The notes: a model not told the origin generated them from the letters alone. Positions 16,530 to 25,450 are shown, counted from the stretch's first letter. The stretch is 64,000 bases of DNA from G016234445 sp964438865 (GCA_964438865.1 CAYTMI010000002.1:124001-188000); one strand, 5' to 3'. Translations and numbers: made by a program.

Positions 16530-17576
16530 GTGATTATCGTTGTATCCCCGGAGGCGACTCCGGATGAAATTGACCACATCGTCGCCCGGATCGAAGAGAC
16601 GGGGCGGCAGGCGCATCTTTCCGAAGGGACCGAACGCCGGATCATCGGCGTCATCGGGCCGGACGCACCCGAACTCCAGGACATGTTCGAAAGCATGGCC
16701 CACGTGGAGTCCGTCTACCGGGTCACGAAGCCCTACAAGCTGGTCAGCCGCGAATTCCGGGGCGGGCCGAGCATCATCGACATCGGCTGCGGGGTCACCA
16801 TCGGCGGGAACGAACTCGCCGTGATGGCCGGGCCCTGTTCGATCGAGAACGAAGACCACATCGTCAACACCGCGATCGCCGTGAAGGCAGCGGGCGCCAA
16901 CATCCTCCGCGGGGGCGCCTTCAAGCCCCGCAGTTCGCCCTATGCCTTCCGCGGGCTGGGCGAGGAAGCATTGCGGCACCTGGCCACCGCCCGCAAGGTG
17001 ACCGGGCTCCCCGTCATTACCGAACTCATGAGCGTTCGCGACATCGACGCGGTGGCCGAGTACGCCGACGTCATCCAGATCGGCGCGCGCAACATGCAGA
17101 ACTTCATCCTCCTTGATGAGGTTGGCAAGCAGAAGAAGCCGGTGATGCTCAAGCGCGGGATGAGCGCCCAGATCGAGGAATGGCTGCTCGCGGCGGAGTA
17201 CATCCTCGCCCAGGGCAACCCCAACGTGATCCTCTGCGAACGCGGCATCCGCACCTTCGAAACCGCCTACCGCAACACCTTCGACATCAACGCTATCCCG
17301 CTTGTAAAGGAGCTCAGCCACCTGCCGATCATCGCAGACCCGAGCCACGGCACCGGCAAGCACCAACTGGTGGCGCCGATCGCGATGGCCGCGGTCGCGG
17401 CGGGTGCGGACGGCCTGATGATCGAAGTCCACCCCAGCCCGGACCACGCCCTCAGCGACGGCGCCCAATCGTTGACATACGAAAGCTTCGCCGGGATGAT
17501 GCGTTCGGTCGCCGGTATCGCGTCTGCGGTCGGGCGGTCGCTTTCAGGAGTGGAAGCGTCTGCAGCAGCGAGATAA
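16530..17576 (+). CDS. aroF: 3-deoxy-7-phosphoheptulonate (DAHP) synthase with N-terminal regulatory domain
   Basis: This enzyme makes DAHP from PEP and erythrose 4-phosphate, the first step of the shikimate pathway. GTG 16530 follows GGAGGAG and gives 348 residues. Residues 1-75 form a ferredoxin-like (ACT-type) domain as in Thermotoga DAHP synthase, which mediates Phe/Tyr feedback there. The type I-beta barrel shows MAGPCSIE, RGGAFKPRSSPY, CERGIRTFE and DPSHGTG. It sits 13 bp after aroH. Confidence 0.94.
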   Translation: MIIVVSPEATPDEIDHIVARIEETGRQAHLSEGTERRIIGVIGPDAPELQDMFESMAHVESVYRVTKPYKLVSREFRGGPSIIDIGCGVTIGGNELAVMAGPCSIENEDHIVNTAIAVKAAGANILRGGAFKPRSSPYAFRGLGEEALRHLATARKVTGLPVITELMSVRDIDAVAEYADVIQIGARNMQNFILLDEVGKQKKPVMLKRGMSAQIEEWLLAAEYILAQGNPNVILCERGIRTFETAYRNTFDINAIPLVKELSHLPIIADPSHGTGKHQLVAPIAMAAVAAGADGLMIEVHPSPDHALSDGAQSLTYESFAGMMRSVAGIASAVGRSLSGVEASAAAR

Positions 17577-17640
17577 CGGGAAGGGTCGAAAGACCAGGGC
17601 AGGCGCATCTCTGCGGGGAGATAGCAGCCTGTCGGGAGAC

Positions 17641-18363
17641 ATGCCCGAAATTAGCCTGCCCGTCTTCCAGGGCCCCCTCGCACTGCTGCTGCGTCTCATC
17701 GAGCGAGACGACCTTGATATCACGGCCGTCTCGCTCGTTGCTGTCACCGACCAGTACCTGGCGAGCGTCCGCAGTGGCGGCTTCGGGCCGAACGCGCTCG
17801 CCGAGTTCGTCGCGATCGGTGCGAAGCTCATTTATCTGAAGTCGCGGGCGCTGCTCCCGCGGGCGCCTGAAGAAGCCGCGGCTGACTTCGAAGACGACGA
17901 TGTCGGCCGCGAGTTGATCGACCTCCTCCGCGAGTACAAGCGCTTCGCGGAGGTTGTCGACGTCCTTTCCGAACGCCAGGACGCGGGGCTGCGCCACTAC
18001 GGACGGACGGCCGCGCCGCCGGTGCTCCCCGAAGGCCCGGGCTTGGACGACGTCACCCTCGATGCGCTGCGCAAGATCATGCTCCAGGTGATGGGGAAGA
18101 AGCCCGCCGCGCCACGGGCCACCATCCCCCGCGACACAAGCGTGACCGTCCAGGAGCGGATCGCGATGTTCCGCGAACGGCTTCGACGCTACGGGAAGTT
18201 CTCGTTCCGGCGGGCGATCAGCGAATGCCAGACCCGTCTCGAGGTCGTCGTGGCCTTCCTTGCGATCCTCGAACTGCTGAAGTCGGGCGAATGCGACGCG
18301 GTCCAGGCGAAGGCGTGGGGCGAGATCGAAGTGGTGTCGATGCCCGTGCCCGCGGCCGGCTGA
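17641..18363 (+). CDS. scpA: Segregation and condensation protein A (kleisin)
   Basis: ScpA is the kleisin that bridges SMC heads in chromosome condensation. The 240-residue protein begins MPEISLPVFQGPLALLLRL, the conserved kleisin start, with a helix-rich middle (KLIYLKSRALLP) and a winged-helix C-terminus (RAISECQTRLEVVVAFLAILEL). A GGGAG site precedes the ATG. scpB, often adjacent, is absent from this window; the next gene is on the other strand. Confidence 0.9.
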   Translation: MPEISLPVFQGPLALLLRLIERDDLDITAVSLVAVTDQYLASVRSGGFGPNALAEFVAIGAKLIYLKSRALLPRAPEEAAADFEDDDVGRELIDLLREYKRFAEVVDVLSERQDAGLRHYGRTAAPPVLPEGPGLDDVTLDALRKIMLQVMGKKPAAPRATIPRDTSVTVQERIAMFRERLRRYGKFSFRRAISECQTRLEVVVAFLAILELLKSGECDAVQAKAWGEIEVVSMPVPAAG

Positions 18364-18385
18364 ACGAGGCGCGAGGCAGCGCTTT

Positions 18386-19708
18386 CTAGCGGCTGGCCGC
18401 CGCCGTCTCCGGCACGGGTTCGCCCGAGGGCGCTGGTTGCGCGGCAGGGGTCCCACCGTGACCCACGGACGCCCGCCCGCCCTGGACCGCCGCCAGCCGC
18501 TTGCCGGCAAGCAGCAGCACCAGGGCACTAATAATCACGATCGCGATCCCCATACTGAACAGCCCGGGGCGGATACCGACTGTGGAAGCGAGCATCCCGG
18601 CGCCGATCGCTCCAATCGGGATCAGGCCGCGGTCGAGGCTGAGCAGCGACATCACACGGCCGTGCATCGCCGGGTCGCTGTTCTCCAGGAGGATGCCGTT
18701 CGTGAAGGTCATGAAGGTCACGGTCATGCTCCCGGCGACGGCGAGGAGGACGACCGTGAGGATGACGGTCTCCTGGAGCGAGATGCCCACCAGGGCCACG
18801 CCGAAGATGAGCATGTTGATCATGAGTTGGACCCCGGGCCGCTTCACTCCCGACTTCCAGGCGACAAACATCGAACCCGCGAAGGCCCCGACGCCGGTCG
18901 CGCCGGCAAGGAAGCCAACCCCGGAATCGCCGAGGTCCAGCGTGTGCTTGGCCAGCAGCGGCACGAACACCTGCTGGTAGGGGAACCCGAGGACGAAGAG
19001 GATGAGCGCCAGGAGCGTCACCAGGCCAAGGTCGGGGTTCGAACGGATGTAGCGGAAGCCGTCCGCGAGGTCACCGAAGAGGCTCGTCTCCTTGCCCGCC
19101 TTCCGTTCGTGGCGGGGGAACTGCATGAGCACAGTGGTGAGGATGACCAGCGCGTAGATGCCGACGTTGACCAGGTAGACCCCGCCGACGTCGAAGGGAA
19201 GGAGAAGCAGGCCCGCGAGGCTGCCGCCGCCGATACGCATGAAGCTGAGCGCCGCCTGGTTGAGCCCGAGGGCGTTCATCAGGTTCTCTTTCGGCACCGT
19301 GGCGGGGATGAGCGACTGCCGGACAGGCTGGTTGAACGCCATTGCCGTGCCGGAGACAAAGGCCGTGACGAAGACGTGCCAGACTTCGACGAGCCCGGCC
19401 ACGGCCACCACGCCGAGGAAGAGGTGGCAACCCATCGAGACGAACTGCGTCGACATGAGGATGCGCTTGCGGTCTGAACGGTCGGCGACGGCGCCAGCGA
19501 TGAGGCCGAAAAGAAGGATTGGGACGAGGCGCGTGGCGATGACCAGCGACAGGACGAGCGCCGAATCGGTCAGTTCGAGGATGAGGACGGCGCGGGCGAC
19601 CTGGTCCATCCAGAGGGAGGCCGAGTGGCCTGTCTGGCCCAACCAGAGGAGGCGGAAATTGCGGTGGCGAAGGGCTCGAAACGTCTGGCCGGTGCCGATC
19701 CGGGACAT
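18386..19708 (-). CDS. MFS transporter, MFS_3/enterobactin-exporter-like
   Basis: This 440-residue membrane protein has about 12 hydrophobic helices. The start RTFRALRHRNFRLLWLGQ-type (FRALRHRNFRLLWLGQTG) and the loop DRSDRKRIL after helix 2 are typical of MFS_3 exporters. I chose ATG 19708, because a TANNNT box (TAGTAT) ends exactly 6 nt before it. The longer TTG start at 19714 would lie in that spacer. An inverted repeat overlaps the promoter, suggesting drug- or metabolite-responsive control. The substrate is unknown. Confidence 0.85.
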   Translation of the reverse strand: MSRIGTGQTFRALRHRNFRLLWLGQTGHSASLWMDQVARAVLILELTDSALVLSLVIATRLVPILLFGLIAGAVADRSDRKRILMSTQFVSMGCHLFLGVVAVAGLVEVWHVFVTAFVSGTAMAFNQPVRQSLIPATVPKENLMNALGLNQAALSFMRIGGGSLAGLLLLPFDVGGVYLVNVGIYALVILTTVLMQFPRHERKAGKETSLFGDLADGFRYIRSNPDLGLVTLLALILFVLGFPYQQVFVPLLAKHTLDLGDSGVGFLAGATGVGAFAGSMFVAWKSGVKRPGVQLMINMLIFGVALVGISLQETVILTVVLLAVAGSMTVTFMTFTNGILLENSDPAMHGRVMSLLSLDRGLIPIGAIGAGMLASTVGIRPGLFSMGIAIVIISALVLLLAGKRLAAVQGGRASVGHGGTPAAQPAPSGEPVPETAAASR

Positions 19709-19714
19709 GCCCAA

Positions 19715-19739
19715 ATACTACCTTTACGCAAACGTAAGG
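19715..19739 (-). promoter_or_regulatory. Leaderless-type promoter and inverted-repeat operator of the MFS gene
   Basis: On the minus strand, TAGTAT (19720-19715) lies 6 nt before ATG 19708. Immediately upstream, forward CCTTTACGCAAACGTAAGG (19721-19739) is an inverted repeat with TACG/CGTA cores, placed where a TetR or MarR repressor would block the promoter. Confidence 0.55.
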
Positions 19740-19767
19740 GCGAGGGCGAGGGTGCTCCCCCGGCGGG

Positions 19768-20142
19768 TCAACCGTGGGCGCGGGACCGCCTGATCCAGGC
19801 CGTGACCGGGACAACCGCCACGCCGATCGCGGCGCCCGCAGCGTCGAAGACGACATCGAGGAAGGAGGTATCGCGGCCGGGCACGAACGACTGGTGCCAC
19901 TCGTCGCTGACGCCGTAGAGCACGGCGAACGCCCAGCAACAGGCGAGCAGCGTGACGGCGTCGGCCCGGGGCCAGCGGATGGTAGCGAACCTCACGGCCA
20001 GCCAGCCAAGCACCGCGAAGAACGAGAGATGGCCGGCCTGGGAACGCCACTCTCCGCCCTGTGCGCCCGGGGGTTCGGACATGCTCGAAAGCGCGAAGAT
20101 GACGCCCGCCCAGGCGACCACCGCTGCCAGCCGCCACCACAT
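19768..20142 (-). CDS. VanZ-like family membrane protein
   Basis: This 124-residue protein has four predicted transmembrane segments. It shows the VanZ-like signature: a first helix ending FALSSMSEPP, then HLSFFAVLGWLAVRF, then VSDEWHQSFVPGRDTSFLDVVFD. The DEWHQ..PGR..S..D motif is characteristic. VanZ-type proteins are linked to glycopeptide tolerance in enterococci, but most members are of unknown role. The gene has a TACACT box 6 nt before its ATG and so may be leaderless. Confidence 0.85.
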   Translation of the reverse strand: MWWRLAAVVAWAGVIFALSSMSEPPGAQGGEWRSQAGHLSFFAVLGWLAVRFATIRWPRADAVTLLACCWAFAVLYGVSDEWHQSFVPGRDTSFLDVVFDAAGAAIGVAVVPVTAWIRRSRAHG

Positions 20143-20148
20143 CGGCCG

Positions 20149-20154
20149 AGTGTA
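20149..20154 (-). promoter_or_regulatory. Leaderless-type -10 box of the VanZ-like gene
   Basis: TACACT reads on the minus strand and is followed by 6 nt (CGGCCG) and the ATG at 20142. No Shine-Dalgarno fits in this space. Confidence 0.5.
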
Positions 20155-20167
20155 TAGCCCCCGGAAT

Positions 20168-20176
20168 TGCTACGCT
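20168..20176 (+). promoter_or_regulatory. Extended -10 promoter of ribF
   Basis: TGCTACGCT (TG at 20168-20169, hexamer 20171-20176) lies 40 nt before the ribF ATG and matches the extended -10 form seen elsewhere in the window. Confidence 0.45.
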
Positions 20177-20216
20177 TGCCCTACTCGGCCTCGGCCTCCC
20201 AACTCGGGACTACGAC

Positions 20217-21149
20217 ATGCCCATCCCGTCGTTCACGCGCACCCAGCTGGCAGCGGGGGCTCCCGGACCGGAGACCGCGCTGACGATCGGCGTGCTCGAC
20301 GGCGTCCACCTCGGCCACCAGGCACTGCTCGGGCGGCTACGCGACGAAGCGCGGAAGCGAGCGCTCGCGCCGGGCGTCGTGACCCTGCACCCCCACCCGA
20401 TCACCGTCCTTCGCCCCGAAATCGCCCCGAGTTACCTCACGAGCCTCGAAGACCGCATGGAGCTGATGCGCGACGCAGGCGCCGACTGGGTCATCCCGCT
20501 GACGTTCACCGGCGAGGTGTCGGAAGTGTCGGCTGAAGAACTGGCCACCGCCTTCCACGAGATCCTGCGGATGCGGCTGATGGTCCTTGGACCCGACGCC
20601 GCCTTTGGCCGGGGGGCGCCGAAAGACACGGTCGAACGCATGAAACGCCTCGGCCAGGAACTCGGCTTCGAAGTGGTGCAGGTCGAGCCGCTGATGCACG
20701 ACCACGAACGCTACAGCAGCACGGCCGTCCGCCAGGCGCTGGCCGCGGGCGACATGGACCGCGTGACCTCGCTGCTCGGACGCAACTACAGGCTCTCCGG
20801 GCCGGTGATCCAGGGCTTCGAACGTGGCCGCACGATCGGCTTCCCCACCGCCAACATCTCAGTCGCCGCGGACCGCGCGATGCCGGCGATCGGCGTGTAC
20901 GCCACGCGGGCGCAGGTGGCGGGGCGCTTGCTCAAGGGCGCCACGAACATCGGGCGCCGGCCCACCTTCGATGCCGGCCACGTCTCCATCGAAACCCACC
21001 TGCTGGACTTCGAAGGGGACATCTACGGGGAACGGATGGAGCTGGAGATCGTCCATCGCATCCGCGGCGAGGTGAAGTTCGGAAGCCCGGAAGCGCTGGT
21101 CGCCCAGATCCGCAAGGACATCGAGCAAGTGCGGGAGGTGCTGCCGTGA
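20217..21149 (+). CDS. ribF: Bifunctional riboflavin kinase / FAD synthetase
   Basis: RibF phosphorylates riboflavin to FMN and adenylylates it to FAD. The 310-residue protein has an N-terminal nucleotidyltransferase with GVLDGVHLGHQ (the usual Asn-Phe is Val-Leu) and YSSTAVRQAL. The C-terminal kinase domain carries GRTIGFPTANI and the closing IRGEVKFGS. FMN and FAD supply suits the many flavoenzymes nearby. It overlaps tyrS as GTGA. Confidence 0.95.
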   Translation: MPIPSFTRTQLAAGAPGPETALTIGVLDGVHLGHQALLGRLRDEARKRALAPGVVTLHPHPITVLRPEIAPSYLTSLEDRMELMRDAGADWVIPLTFTGEVSEVSAEELATAFHEILRMRLMVLGPDAAFGRGAPKDTVERMKRLGQELGFEVVQVEPLMHDHERYSSTAVRQALAAGDMDRVTSLLGRNYRLSGPVIQGFERGRTIGFPTANISVAADRAMPAIGVYATRAQVAGRLLKGATNIGRRPTFDAGHVSIETHLLDFEGDIYGERMELEIVHRIRGEVKFGSPEALVAQIRKDIEQVREVLP

Positions 21150-22348
21150 GCCGCCAAATGGCGCCTGTGGACGAGCAGATCGGCATCCTGATGAGCGGCG
21201 TGGACTACGGGGACGACCGTCTGCGCAAGGAGATGGAGCGCGAACTCCGGGCGCGGCTGGGCGAAGACCGTCCCCTGCGCGTGTACCTCGGGATCGACCC
21301 AACGGCCACGTCGCTGACCCTGGGCCACACGGTGCCGCTCCGGAAGCTCCGCCAATTCCAGGCGCTGGGCCACCACGCGATCTTCCTGATCGGCGACTAC
21401 ACCGCCCTCATCGGCGACCCCAGCGACAAGAACAAGCTGCGGCCGATGCTCACGCAAGAGGACATCGCCCACAACGAACAGACGTACTTCGAACAGGCCG
21501 CCCGCATCCTCGACTCGACGGCGACCGAGGTGCGCCACAACTCCGAATGGCTCGGCAGGCTGAGCTTCCCGGACGTCATCTCTCTGATGTCGAAGTTCAC
21601 GGTCGCCGAGATGCTGCGGCGCGACAACTTCCGGCTGCGGTTCGACGCCGGTGACGCCGTCTATTTGCACGAATTCCTCTACGCCCTGATGCAGGGGTAC
21701 GACGCCTATGCGCTGGAATGCGACGTCCAGGTGGGCGGCACCGAGCAGCTTTTCAACCTGATGGCTGGCAGGAAGATCCAAGAAGACGCGGGACAGCGGC
21801 CCCATGTGCCGGTGACCATGCCCATCCTCGTCGGGCTCGACGGCAAGGACCGGATGTCGAAGTCGAAGGGGAACCACATCGGCGTGAACGACAGCGCCAC
21901 CGAGCAATACGGCAAGGCGATGTCCATCCCCGACAGCGCCGTGATGGACTTCTTTGTCCTCGCGACGGACCTCCCGCGTGCGGAATTGCCCGCTGTCCAG
22001 GCATTGCTGGCGCGCGACCCGATGGCGGCGAAGAAGCTGCTCGCGCGGACGATAGCGACCGAGTTCCACGGCGAGGCAGCGGCGCGGGAAGCCGAGGCCA
22101 GTTTCGAGCGGACGGTGCAACGCAAGGAGACCCCCGACGAGATCCCGGAGTACACGGTCGTCGCCGGGACGCCCCTGGTCGACGTGCTCGTGGATGCGAA
22201 GCTCGCGCCGTCGCGCCGGGAAGCCCGCCGCCTGCTGGAGCAGGGTGCCGTATCGATCGACGGAGAGGTGACTACTGTTGCAGCGACCGCAACTCCCGGG
22301 ACGACGCTCCAGGTGGGCAAGCGCCGCTGGCTCCGGCTCCTCGAATAG
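21146..22348 (+). CDS. tyrS: Tyrosyl-tRNA synthetase
   Basis: This class I synthetase charges tRNA-Tyr. The GTG start overlaps ribF by 4 bp and gives 400 residues. HIGH is represented by LGHTVPLRKL; the KMSKS loop is DRMSKSKGN. The C-terminal S4 domain (EARRLLEQGAVSIDGE) is complete. The sequence type resembles the TyrZ branch rather than the E. coli branch. No T-box precedes it. Confidence 0.96.
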   Translation: MSRQMAPVDEQIGILMSGVDYGDDRLRKEMERELRARLGEDRPLRVYLGIDPTATSLTLGHTVPLRKLRQFQALGHHAIFLIGDYTALIGDPSDKNKLRPMLTQEDIAHNEQTYFEQAARILDSTATEVRHNSEWLGRLSFPDVISLMSKFTVAEMLRRDNFRLRFDAGDAVYLHEFLYALMQGYDAYALECDVQVGGTEQLFNLMAGRKIQEDAGQRPHVPVTMPILVGLDGKDRMSKSKGNHIGVNDSATEQYGKAMSIPDSAVMDFFVLATDLPRAELPAVQALLARDPMAAKKLLARTIATEFHGEAAAREAEASFERTVQRKETPDEIPEYTVVAGTPLVDVLVDAKLAPSRREARRLLEQGAVSIDGEVTTVAATATPGTTLQVGKRRWLRLLE

Positions 22349-22383
22349 CCGAATAGCGCCGGTCACCCCGCCTGCCCCGCTGA

Positions 22384-22413
22384 TTGCGTTCTTAACGAAC
22401 GCGCCCCTATCCT
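22384..22413 (+). promoter_or_regulatory. Candidate promoter of the small tandem genes
   Basis: TTGCGT (22384-22389), 18-bp spacer and TATCCT (22408-22413) lie 37 bp before the ATG at 22451. Confidence 0.4.
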
Positions 22414-22450
22414 TCCTTCGAACCTACCGACCGGAAAGGCACCCCACCAC

Positions 22451-22726
22451 ATGGCAGACATCAAGGAAACCTGGAACCGCCACGGCGCGGACGTGATCAG
22501 CGGCAACATGGCCGGCGTCATGGGCGACCTCACGCCTGCGGCCATGGCCAAGGCGATGGGCCTCGCCGCCAACCCCATCCAGGCGAAGACGATCGAAGTG
22601 AAGGACCTCAGCGGCAACGAAGTCGAAATCACGTACGTGGGCGACACCACCCGCCGCACCATCTGGAGCAAATGGGAAGAGACCAGCCCCGGCAAGTGGC
22701 AGATCTCGGACCTGGTCGAACGCTAG
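22451..22726 (+). CDS. Small hypothetical protein, paralogue 1
   Basis: This 91-residue soluble protein begins MADIKETWNRHGADVISGNM and ends GKWQISDLVER. The layout (amphipathic helix with SGN and VMXDLTP, then beta strands ending in a W-x-I-S strand) resembles the SnoaL/NTF2-like or SCP-2-like small alpha+beta folds, but I cannot name a family. A GGAAAGG site lies upstream. The next gene is its paralogue, overlapping by one base. Confidence 0.65.
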   Translation: MADIKETWNRHGADVISGNMAGVMGDLTPAAMAKAMGLAANPIQAKTIEVKDLSGNEVEITYVGDTTRRTIWSKWEETSPGKWQISDLVER

Positions 22727-23070
22727 TGAGCATGCCGGAGGGCAGCGCCCGGGAAGCGGCGGAGCGCAACGCCCAGGCGATTATGTCGGGCAACCTCGCC
22801 CAGGTGATGGCCGACATCACCCCCGAGGCCCTGGCCCAGGTGATGCAGATGGGTGCCGCCGCCGGTGGAGTGAACCCGGCGGCGATGCCCGGCATCACGG
22901 GATACGACGTGGCCCCCGTGGCGGCCGACGGCGAAACCGAGGCGTTCGAGGTCACCTTCCATTCGGCCGTGGGCAAAGCCACGCTGGGGATCACCTGGAA
23001 GCCGGTGATGGGCCAGTGGAAGATTTCGGCTGTCGCCCTCGTCTCGCTCGAACCGGCGCCACCGGCCTGA
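22726..23070 (+). CDS. Small hypothetical protein, paralogue 2
   Basis: This 114-residue protein shares with its neighbour the pattern N...SGN(M/L)(A)xVMxD(L/I)TPxA(M/L)A near the N-terminus and G(K/Q)W(K/Q)IS near the end. It has an extra Gly/Ala/Pro-rich stretch in the middle. GTG 22726 overlaps the preceding TAG; ATG 22732 is an equally possible start. The pair probably arose by tandem duplication. Function is not recognisable, though the fold suggests a small ligand-binding pocket. Confidence 0.62.
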   Translation: MSMPEGSAREAAERNAQAIMSGNLAQVMADITPEALAQVMQMGAAAGGVNPAAMPGITGYDVAPVAADGETEAFEVTFHSAVGKATLGITWKPVMGQWKISAVALVSLEPAPPA

Positions 23071-23071
23071 C

Positions 23072-23587
23072 ATGGAACTCTGCCTCGTCAGGCACGCCAT
23101 CGCGGTCGAACGGGGCTCCCCCGGCTACCGCGATGACGCGCTCCGTCCGCTGACCGTGCGGGGCCGCGACCGCATGCGCGAAGCCGCTCTCGGGCTGCGC
23201 GTCCTTTTCACGCCCGAACTCATCCTCACCAGCCCGCTCGTCCGCGCCAGGGAGACCGCCGAGATCCTCCTCGATGTCTACAAGATGCGCGAACTCCACG
23301 TCTCCGACTCGCTCGCTACGGGGGACGAAGACGCCCTCCTCCAGGACCTGAAGGGGTTCGACGCCGGGCACGTGATCGCCGTCGGCCACGAACCGCACCT
23401 CTCGATGGCGCTGTCCTACCTGCTCACCGGGGACCGGGGGGCGATGCGGGCGGTCTTCAAGAAAGGCGCGGCGGCGATGCTTGAGTTCGAAGGCGAGGCT
23501 TCGCCCGGGCGCGGCTGGCTGGAATGGTTCGCCCAACCGGGGATGCTCCGGAGCATCGGGCAGGCCACGGTCACTCGCTCAGGCTGA
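23072..23587 (+). CDS. SixA-type phosphohistidine phosphatase
   Basis: This 171-residue member of the histidine phosphatase superfamily starts MELCLVRHAIAVERG. The catalytic RHA motif, the second Arg in SPLVRARETAEIL and the His in VGHEPHLS are all visible, as in E. coli SixA, which dephosphorylates phosphohistidines. It begins 1 bp after the preceding gene. Its 3' end overlaps the convergent Ppx/GppA gene by 17 bp. Confidence 0.85.
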   Translation: MELCLVRHAIAVERGSPGYRDDALRPLTVRGRDRMREAALGLRVLFTPELILTSPLVRARETAEILLDVYKMRELHVSDSLATGDEDALLQDLKGFDAGHVIAVGHEPHLSMALSYLLTGDRGAMRAVFKKGAAAMLEFEGEASPGRGWLEWFAQPGMLRSIGQATVTRSG

Positions 23588-25067
23588 TCACGACCCGGAC
23601 TTTCAGGGCTGTTTCCAGGCGTTTCGCTTCCCGCTCGAGGTCGTAGATCTCCGCGTCGAGGCCGCCTTTTCCCGCCAGGTGCAGATGCAGCATGGCGCCT
23701 TCGAGCCGGGGCTCGAAGCGAAGCACCGGGGATGGCGTACGCCGCCGGACAGCCCGCGCCGCACCGAGCATCGCCCCCAACGCGGTAACGGCGGCGGCAT
23801 CGGTGGGAAGGACAAGCGAACGGTAGGGCGTGAGCTCGGCGCTGCCGCCGTGTCCGGCCCGCACAAGAGCGCCGAGGAGCACGACTTCACGGTGGCTGAA
23901 TCCGTGGAGGTCGCCGCTGTGGACGAGGTATTCGGCGTGACGGTCGCGGTTGTAGTAGTCCACATGGAGGCCCACGCCCGCCAGGCGGGCGCCAGCGAGG
24001 AGGAGGTCGAGCCACTCCGGGCCAAGCTGATGCCGGGGGGCGGCAGCTTCGAAGAGCGCGGCGGCGGCGGAGACGACGGGTTCCGCGTGGAGCTCGTCGA
24101 TGCCGTTGGCACGGGCCAGGCCGGCGATCGAGGCGCCGCGGACATCCCCAAGGACCGGGCGGTCGCCGCGCAACTCTTGCCAGACGATGCCTTCGCGCAG
24201 TCCCTGGCCGGAGATGTGCAGTTCGGGCGCGCCGACCATCTCCAGCACCTCGTCGATGACGACCGCGGCGGCGGGGAGGATGTCGAGGCGGGACGAGGCG
24301 AGCCCGGGGATACGGCGGCGTTCGTCGGCGGAACGGGTGGTGAGGGCGCGGGTGAGCCGCGATAGCTCCCGCCGAGTGATCGTGAAGCCGTGGAGGCGGC
24401 GCAGGGGGTAGCTCCGCTGGAGCCGCACGATTCGTGCCAGGTTGCGGGCCGCCCCCCCGACCCCGTAGAGGACGGCCGGGCCTGCGCCGATGGAGATCGA
24501 GGCCCTCACCGCCTTCCTCAGGGCGCGGACATCCCTCGGGGACGGCGGATCGCCGCGGAAGTGGCGTTCGGTCGCGTAGATGGCGCCGAGCGGCACGGAG
24601 CGGGACTCGGCCAGCCCGCGGCCCTCCACGCGGATGACTTCCAGTGACCCGCCCCCGACGTCGACCACGTAGCCGTCCCGGAGGCCGGTGCTGTTGATGG
24701 TGCCGAGGAAACTGGCGAAGGCTTCTTCCGCCGGGGAGAGGACGCGCACCGTGAGTCCGCATTCGAAGCGAGCGCGGGCGATGAACTCCTGGGAATTCTC
24801 GGCGCTCCGCAGAGCCTCGGTACCAACGACGGCGATCGTCGATGGCGAATGGGAGTCGGCGACCTGGGCCATGATCCGAAGGGCGCGGAGGCCGCGTTCA
24901 ATCCCGGCGGGCGTCAACTGGCCACTGGCGTGGCCCTCTCCCAGTCTCGCTTCCAGCTTCTCTTCGTCGATGACTTCGAACGCGGAATCGGTCAGTTGGC
25001 GCGCTACGAGCAGGCGGACCGAGTTCGAACCAACGTCGATCACTGCGATGACCCGGCCGGATGGCAT
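23571..25067 (-). CDS. Ppx/GppA family phosphatase with C-terminal HD-like domain
   Basis: This 498-residue enzyme probably degrades polyphosphate or hydrolyses pppGpp. The actin-like ATPase halves are marked by AVIDVGSNSVRLLV (residues ~8-21) and VVDVGGGSLEVIRVEG (residues ~131-146). Residues ~310-450 form the HD-like domain, and RHAEYLVHSGDLHGFSHREV holds its His-rich motif. The split between Ppx and GppA cannot be settled from sequence. It has GGGGGGAT upstream and converges with sixA, overlapping its end. Confidence 0.88.
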   Translation of the reverse strand: MPSGRVIAVIDVGSNSVRLLVARQLTDSAFEVIDEEKLEARLGEGHASGQLTPAGIERGLRALRIMAQVADSHSPSTIAVVGTEALRSAENSQEFIARARFECGLTVRVLSPAEEAFASFLGTINSTGLRDGYVVDVGGGSLEVIRVEGRGLAESRSVPLGAIYATERHFRGDPPSPRDVRALRKAVRASISIGAGPAVLYGVGGAARNLARIVRLQRSYPLRRLHGFTITRRELSRLTRALTTRSADERRRIPGLASSRLDILPAAAVVIDEVLEMVGAPELHISGQGLREGIVWQELRGDRPVLGDVRGASIAGLARANGIDELHAEPVVSAAAALFEAAAPRHQLGPEWLDLLLAGARLAGVGLHVDYYNRDRHAEYLVHSGDLHGFSHREVVLLGALVRAGHGGSAELTPYRSLVLPTDAAAVTALGAMLGAARAVRRRTPSPVLRFEPRLEGAMLHLHLAGKGGLDAEIYDLEREAKRLETALKVRVVISLSE

Positions 25068-25189
25068 GGCTGCGATCCCCCCGCTGCATGGTAGCGCGAA
25101 GGCGGCTGCGGTCTCGATTTGCCGTCTATGCGGGGGCTTGCGGCCTGGCGTAGGATAGACGGAACGATGCCCGACTGGAGGGATGGCCT

Positions 25190-25435
25190 ATGCGCCGCCC
25201 AACCATCATCGCAACCCTGCTCCTGCCGCTGCCGTTCGCGTTCCTGCCGCTGATGAGCCTGCTCTTTGCTGGCGGTCCGGGGCCGCAGGCAGACCCGGTG
25301 GCAACCATCCCGGCGCCACTCCAGGACACCGTCCGGGCCGAACCGGTTCAGGCCGACACCTCCGTCGCGTTCAACGCGGACCCAATGGCGGGTGCCGGGT
25401 GCGGTGGAGCATCAGTTACCACTATCGAAGGATAG
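25190..25435 (+). CDS. Small secreted hypothetical protein
   Basis: This 81-residue protein has a clear signal peptide (MRRPTIIATLLLPLPFAFLP to about residue 27) and a short, Ala/Pro/Asp-rich mature region with one Cys near the C-terminus (GAGCGG). A GGAGGG ribosome site precedes the ATG, and TAGGAT at 25151-25156 could be its -10. I do not recognise it. It is upstream of the E1alpha promoter and probably separately transcribed. Confidence 0.55.
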   Translation: MRRPTIIATLLLPLPFAFLPLMSLLFAGGPGPQADPVATIPAPLQDTVRAEPVQADTSVAFNADPMAGAGCGGASVTTIEG

Positions 25436-25450
25436 CGTCCCGCTCCCCTG

